Assembly (NCBI GenBank): GCA_021850085.1
Contig: JAJZRZ010000075.1
Location: 1 to 7,926, forward strand
Direction: 5' to 3'
DNA: 7,926 bases
Origin: Actinomycetes bacterium
Lineage (GTDB): Bacteria > Actinomycetota > Coriobacteriia > Anaerosomatales > Anaerosomataceae
Position 1 is the stretch's first letter. Every line of letters starts with the position of its first letter. The notes under the pieces are model-generated. The model was not told the DNA's origin. It did no database searches and saw only the letters and a program-made list of their open reading frames with translations. Of the stretch, positions 4,276-7,926 are shown one piece after another. The position numbers and the translations under genes were made by a program.

Positions 4276-7200
4276 GCGAGGTGGGTGGGGGAGTACGTTA
4301 CGATCCGATCGCCGTGAGTGCGGAGAGCACGGTCGTCGCCGAGTACTTCCCGGAAGTTATCGAGGAGGCCGCCTACCAGTCTGAGGCGGCGCTCGAACGA
4401 GAACTCATCCGGCTCCTCCAGTCCCAGGCCTACGAGTATCTGCCGCTCACGAACGAGGCCGAGCTCATCGTCAACCTCCGCGCGCAGCTCGAGCAGCTCA
4501 ACGGGATCACGTTCAGTGATGCCGAATGGGCGCGGTTCTTCTCGGAGAGGATCGCGAGCGCAAACGAGGGTCCGCTCGAAAAGACGGTGCGCATCCAGGA
4601 GGATCACGTCCAGATCCTGCGGCGAGACGACGGCACGACCAAGAACGTCGCACTCATCGACAAGACGAACATCCACAACAACCGGTTGCAGGTCATCAAC
4701 CAGTACGAGGTCGCCGGGGGCGAGGGCGAAGGCGGGGCGACCAGGTCGAACCGCTATGACGTGACGGTCCTTGTGAACGGCCTGCCGATGGTGCACATAG
4801 AGCTGAAGCGTCGCGGTGTTGACCTCCGCGAGGCGTTCAATCAGATTTCCCGCTACGAGCGCGACAGCTTCTGGGCTGGCTCTGGCCTCTTCGACCACGT
4901 GCAGCTCTTCGTGATCAGCAACGGCACGCTCACCAAGTACTACTCCAACACCGTCCGGCGTCAGCACCTCCGCGAGGTTGCGGGGTCCGGGCGGACCCGC
5001 AAGACCTCCAACACCTTCGAGTTCACCTCGTGGTGGGCAGATGCGACGAACCGCCCGATACAGGACCTGACCGCGTTTGCGAAGACGTTCTTCGCCAAGC
5101 ACTCGCTGCTCAACGTGCTCACCAAGTACTGCGTGCTCACGGCTGACCGGATGCTGCTCGTGATGCGGCCCTACCAGATCGTTGCGACCGAGCGGATCCT
5201 GCAACGCATCGATATCTCGACGAACTACCGGCAGCTGGGCACGGTGGCTGCCGGCGGCTACGTGTGGCACACCACCGGGTCGGGCAAGACGCTGACGAGC
5301 TTCAAGGCCGCGCAGCTGGCGAGCAGGTTGTCGAGCGTCGACAAGGTGGTATTCGTCGTCGACCGCAAGGACCTCGACTACCAGACCATGCGCGAGTACG
5401 ACCGGTTCGAGAAGGGCGCTGCGAACTCCAACACCTCGACCGCTGTGCTGAAGCGTCAGCTCGAAGACCCCTCGGCCCGCATCATCATCACGACGATCCA
5501 GAAGCTCGCGACCTTCATCGCCGCGAACAAGGGCCATGCGATCTACGACGGCCACGTCGTGATCATCTTCGACGAGTGTCATCGCTCCCAGTTCGGCGAG
5601 ATGCACAGCGCGATCACCAAGGCGTTTCGGCGCTACAACCTCTTCGGTTTCACGGGCACGCCGATCTTCTCGGCAAACGCGGCCAGCGGTGGTAACCCGC
5701 AACTGAGGACCACCGAGCAGGCGTTCGGCGAGAAGCTGCACACCTACACGATCGTCGATGCGATCACCGACAAGAACGTGCTGCCGTTTCGCATCGACTA
5801 CGTCAACACGATCAGGTTGCCGGAGCACATCACCGATGCCCAGGTCGCCGCGATCGACACGGAGCGCGCGCTGCTGGCCCCAGAGCGCATCAAGGAGATC
5901 GTCGGCTACACGCTAGAGCACTTCGACCAGAAGACCAAGCGCGCCGAGCACTATCCGCTGGCGGGCAGGCGGGTGCGGGGCTTCAACGCGCTGTTCGCCA
6001 CCGCGTCGATCGAGGCGGCCAAGCGCTACTACCTTGAGTTCAAGGACCAACAGCAGGATCTGGGATCCGACCGCCGTCTCAAGGTCGGCATCATCTACTC
6101 ATACGCGGCGAACGAAGCGGTCGATGATTACCTCGACGAAGAGGGCTTCGAGACCGACGCGCTGGACCAGTCATCGCGGGACTTCCTGGATGCGGCGATC
6201 GCCGACTACAACGCGATGTTCGGCACGAGCTTCGACACCTCGGCCGACAGGTTCCAGAACTACTACAAGGACCTCTCGCTGCGCCTGAAGAGCCGTGAGA
6301 TCGACCTGGTCATCGTTGTGAACATGTTCCTCACCGGCCTCGACGCGACTACACTCAATACACTGTTCGCCGACAAGAACCTGCGCGCCCACGGCCTCGT
6401 CCAGGCGTACTCGCGCACGAATCGCATCCTCAACTCCGTGAAGACCTACGGCAACGTCGTCTCCTTCCGCGATCTGGAGCAGGAGACCAACGACGCGATC
6501 GCGCTCTTCGGCAACAAGGACGCCTGCGGGATCGTGCTGCTCAAGCCGTACGGCGAGTACTATGTCGAGTACGCCGGGAAGGTCGCCGAGCTGCTCGAGA
6601 AGTACCCGCTCGGAGCGCCGATCGTGGGCGAGTCGGCGCAGAAGGAGTTCATCGTCCTCTTCGGTGCCATCCTGCGTCTGCATAACATCCTCACCGCGTT
6701 CGACGACTTCGCCGGCAACGAGATCCTCGCCGAGCGCCAGGCGCAGGACTACCGCAGCGTTTACCTCGACCTGTACGCCGAGTACCGTGGCCGAGTGGAC
6801 AAGGAGCCGATCAACGACGACATCGTCTTCGAGATCGAGCTCATCAAGCAGGTCGAGATCAACGTCGACTACATCCTCATGCTAGTGGAGAAGTGGCGAG
6901 CGGCGCACGGAGAAGGCGCCGACGTGGAGCTCCGTGCCTCGATCAGCCGCGCGATCGATGCGAGCCCCACGTTGCGTAACAAGAAGGACCTCATCGAGGC
7001 GTTCGTCGACTCCGTGTCGGTGAGCGGCGAGATCGACGAGGAGTGGCAGGCGTTCATCCTCGCCCGGCGCGAGGCCGAGCTCGCCGCGATCATCGAGTCC
7101 GAGGGGCTGCGGCCCGACGAGACGCGCGCGTTCATCGAGGTCGCCTTCCGTGACGGCGCCATTCGCGCCACCGGGACTGCGATCACCAAGGTGCTGCCGC

Positions 7201-7319
7201 CCGTGTCGCGCTTCTCATCCGACGGCGGCCACGGCGAGAAGAAGCAGCGAGTGCTCGCGAAACTCGGCGAGTTCTTCGAGCGGTTCTTCGGCCTCGGCTC
7301 CGGTGAGGCGGCTACGTAG
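4272..7319 (+). CDS. hsdR: Type I restriction-modification system restriction subunit HsdR
   Basis: HsdR (1015 residues, normal length) is the ATP-driven translocase and endonuclease that joins the HsdM-HsdS core. The N-terminal PD-(D/E)xK nuclease has Asp 163, Glu 177 and Lys 179 (YDVTVL...IELK) and the QxxxY motif in AFNQISRY; as I recall EcoR124I (Asp 151, Glu 165, Lys 167), the spacing is identical. The superfamily 2 helicase follows: Walker A TTGSGKT (334-340), DECH (434-437), GFTGTP (459-464), TGLD (688-691) and QAYSRTNR (711-718, with Arg 715 and Arg 718). The rest is a largely helical C-terminal region. All catalytic motifs are intact. It starts at the ATGA overlap with fic, with GAGGGG (4257-4262) upstream, so restriction is coupled to fic rather than to hsdM-hsdS. 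Confidence 0.98.
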   Translation: MSEVGGGVRYDPIAVSAESTVVAEYFPEVIEEAAYQSEAALERELIRLLQSQAYEYLPLTNEAELIVNLRAQLEQLNGITFSDAEWARFFSERIASANEGPLEKTVRIQEDHVQILRRDDGTTKNVALIDKTNIHNNRLQVINQYEVAGGEGEGGATRSNRYDVTVLVNGLPMVHIELKRRGVDLREAFNQISRYERDSFWAGSGLFDHVQLFVISNGTLTKYYSNTVRRQHLREVAGSGRTRKTSNTFEFTSWWADATNRPIQDLTAFAKTFFAKHSLLNVLTKYCVLTADRMLLVMRPYQIVATERILQRIDISTNYRQLGTVAAGGYVWHTTGSGKTLTSFKAAQLASRLSSVDKVVFVVDRKDLDYQTMREYDRFEKGAANSNTSTAVLKRQLEDPSARIIITTIQKLATFIAANKGHAIYDGHVVIIFDECHRSQFGEMHSAITKAFRRYNLFGFTGTPIFSANAASGGNPQLRTTEQAFGEKLHTYTIVDAITDKNVLPFRIDYVNTIRLPEHITDAQVAAIDTERALLAPERIKEIVGYTLEHFDQKTKRAEHYPLAGRRVRGFNALFATASIEAAKRYYLEFKDQQQDLGSDRRLKVGIIYSYAANEAVDDYLDEEGFETDALDQSSRDFLDAAIADYNAMFGTSFDTSADRFQNYYKDLSLRLKSREIDLVIVVNMFLTGLDATTLNTLFADKNLRAHGLVQAYSRTNRILNSVKTYGNVVSFRDLEQETNDAIALFGNKDACGIVLLKPYGEYYVEYAGKVAELLEKYPLGAPIVGESAQKEFIVLFGAILRLHNILTAFDDFAGNEILAERQAQDYRSVYLDLYAEYRGRVDKEPINDDIVFEIELIKQVEINVDYILMLVEKWRAAHGEGADVELRASISRAIDASPTLRNKKDLIEAFVDSVSVSGEIDEEWQAFILARREAELAAIIESEGLRPDETRAFIEVAFRDGAIRATGTAITKVLPPVSRFSSDGGHGEKKQRVLAKLGEFFERFFGLGSGEAAT

Positions 7320-7324
7320 AGCAG

Positions 7325-7356
7325 GGAGGCCCGCTCCGTCGTAGAAGCGGGCCTCC
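7325..7356. terminator. Hairpin between convergent hsdR and dehydrogenase genes
   Basis: Perfect 11-bp arms GGAGGCCCGCT (7325-7335) and AGCGGGCCTCC (7346-7356) enclose a 10-base loop. The stem starts 6 bases after the hsdR stop and lies downstream of the convergent dehydrogenase stop (7380-7382), where a shared bidirectional terminator is expected. No T-tract follows on either strand, as is common for terminators of high-GC actinobacteria. Confidence 0.75.
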
Positions 7357-7379
7357 GCGATTCGCGAAGCGGTCTACTG

Positions 7380-7926
7380 TCACTCGGCGCTGATGATGAC
7401 TTTCAGGGCCTTCTCCTTGGCCGCATTGCCGAACACCTCGTATGCCTCGAGCATCTCGTCCAGCGCGAAGTGGTGCGTCACGAGCTGGCCGGAATCGAGC
7501 TTGCCTGATTCGACGGTCTTGAGCAGCTGCGGAGTGGTGTTGGTGCTGACAAGTCCGGTCGTGAGGGTGATGTTCTTGATCCACAGCTCGTCGAGCTTGA
7601 GATTCACCGGTTTGCCGTGTACGCCGATGTTCGCGATATTGCCGCCGGCCTTCACGATGTCCTGACAGACGTCGAACGTCGCCGGGATGCCGATCGCCTC
7701 GATCGCCACGTCAACACCCTTGCCGCCCGTGAGCTCCTTCACCTGCGCGGCGGCATCGCCTGCGACGTTGTTGACGACGCTCGTGGCGCCGAACCTGAGG
7801 GCCACCTCGAGGCGGTTTGGATCGACGTCGATCATGATGATCTCGGCGGGGGAGTAGAACTGGGCGGTGAGCAAGGCAGCGAGACCGACCGGACCGGCGC
7901 CGACGATCGCCACGACGTCGCCGGGC
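7380..7926 (-). CDS. Zinc-type alcohol dehydrogenase family (MDR), C-terminal half
   Basis: The gene runs off the right edge, and only about 181 C-terminal residues of a usual ~350 are seen. The dinucleotide-binding motif GAGPVG in VVAIVGAGPVGLAALL, followed by IDVDPNRLEVALRFGA with an acidic residue ending the second strand, indicates an NAD(H)-preferring medium-chain dehydrogenase/reductase Rossmann fold. GGKGVDVAIEAIG, GGNIANIGVHGKPV and NAAKEKALKVII at the C-terminus fit zinc-dependent alcohol dehydrogenases. The zinc ligands would lie in the missing N-terminal half, so metal use and substrate (alcohol, sorbitol- or threonine-type) are not shown. It is convergent with hsdR, separated by a hairpin, and has no evident link to the RM system; it marks the right boundary of the island. 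Confidence 0.93.
   Translation of the reverse strand, partial: PGDVVAIVGAGPVGLAALLTAQFYSPAEIIMIDVDPNRLEVALRFGATSVVNNVAGDAAAQVKELTGGKGVDVAIEAIGIPATFDVCQDIVKAGGNIANIGVHGKPVNLKLDELWIKNITLTTGLVSTNTTPQLLKTVESGKLDSGQLVTHHFALDEMLEAYEVFGNAAKEKALKVIISAE

Noticed and set aside
4236..5828. Long antisense open frame (about 530 codons) opposite hsdR
   Set aside because: It lies antisense to the nuclease and helicase motifs of hsdR; it is a typical high-GC shadow frame with an Arg/Val/Leu/Asp-rich product and no recognisable domain.

Overview
The window is a high-GC, tightly packed locus. Its codons mostly end in G or C, and protein similarity and gene style point to an actinomycete-like bacterium; the genus cannot be fixed from the sequence. 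Almost all of it is a type I restriction-modification (RM) island of the EcoR124I-like (type IC) kind. It ends on the right at a convergent, unrelated alcohol dehydrogenase gene.

Layout, left to right on the + strand: the 3' part of hsdM (DNA methyltransferase, 1-666); a 277-base interval to hsdS, packed with inverted repeats and also open as one small reading frame (663-947) that overlaps hsdM and hsdS by 4 bases each; hsdS (specificity subunit, 944-2185) with a tandem 12-bp repeat in its central spacer; a GIY-YIG nuclease with a C-terminal DUF4357 domain (2182-3078), overlapping hsdS by ATGA; a 156-bp gap with a candidate promoter and a duplicated TGTCGTTGTTGA motif; a Fic-domain protein (3235-4275) with an intramolecular inhibitory motif and a C-terminal helix-turn-helix-like segment; and hsdR (4272-7319), overlapping fic by ATGA. 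A hairpin at 7325-7356 lies between hsdR and the convergent dehydrogenase gene (7380 to the window edge, - strand).

Functionally, HsdM and HsdS form the sequence-specific methylase, and HsdR adds ATP-dependent DNA translocation and cleavage. The genes read as two translation-coupled blocks: hsdM-(orf)-hsdS-giy and fic-hsdR. The second block appears to have its own promoter. That could let restriction be controlled separately from modification, with Fic as a possible modulator; this is inference.

The least explained part is 685-885. It holds three perfect and two weaker inverted repeats. Two of them share a core, lie exactly 54 bp apart and differ by paired compensatory changes in their arms. 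That argues for a selected secondary structure (RNA hairpin or paired DNA site) between the methylase and specificity genes.
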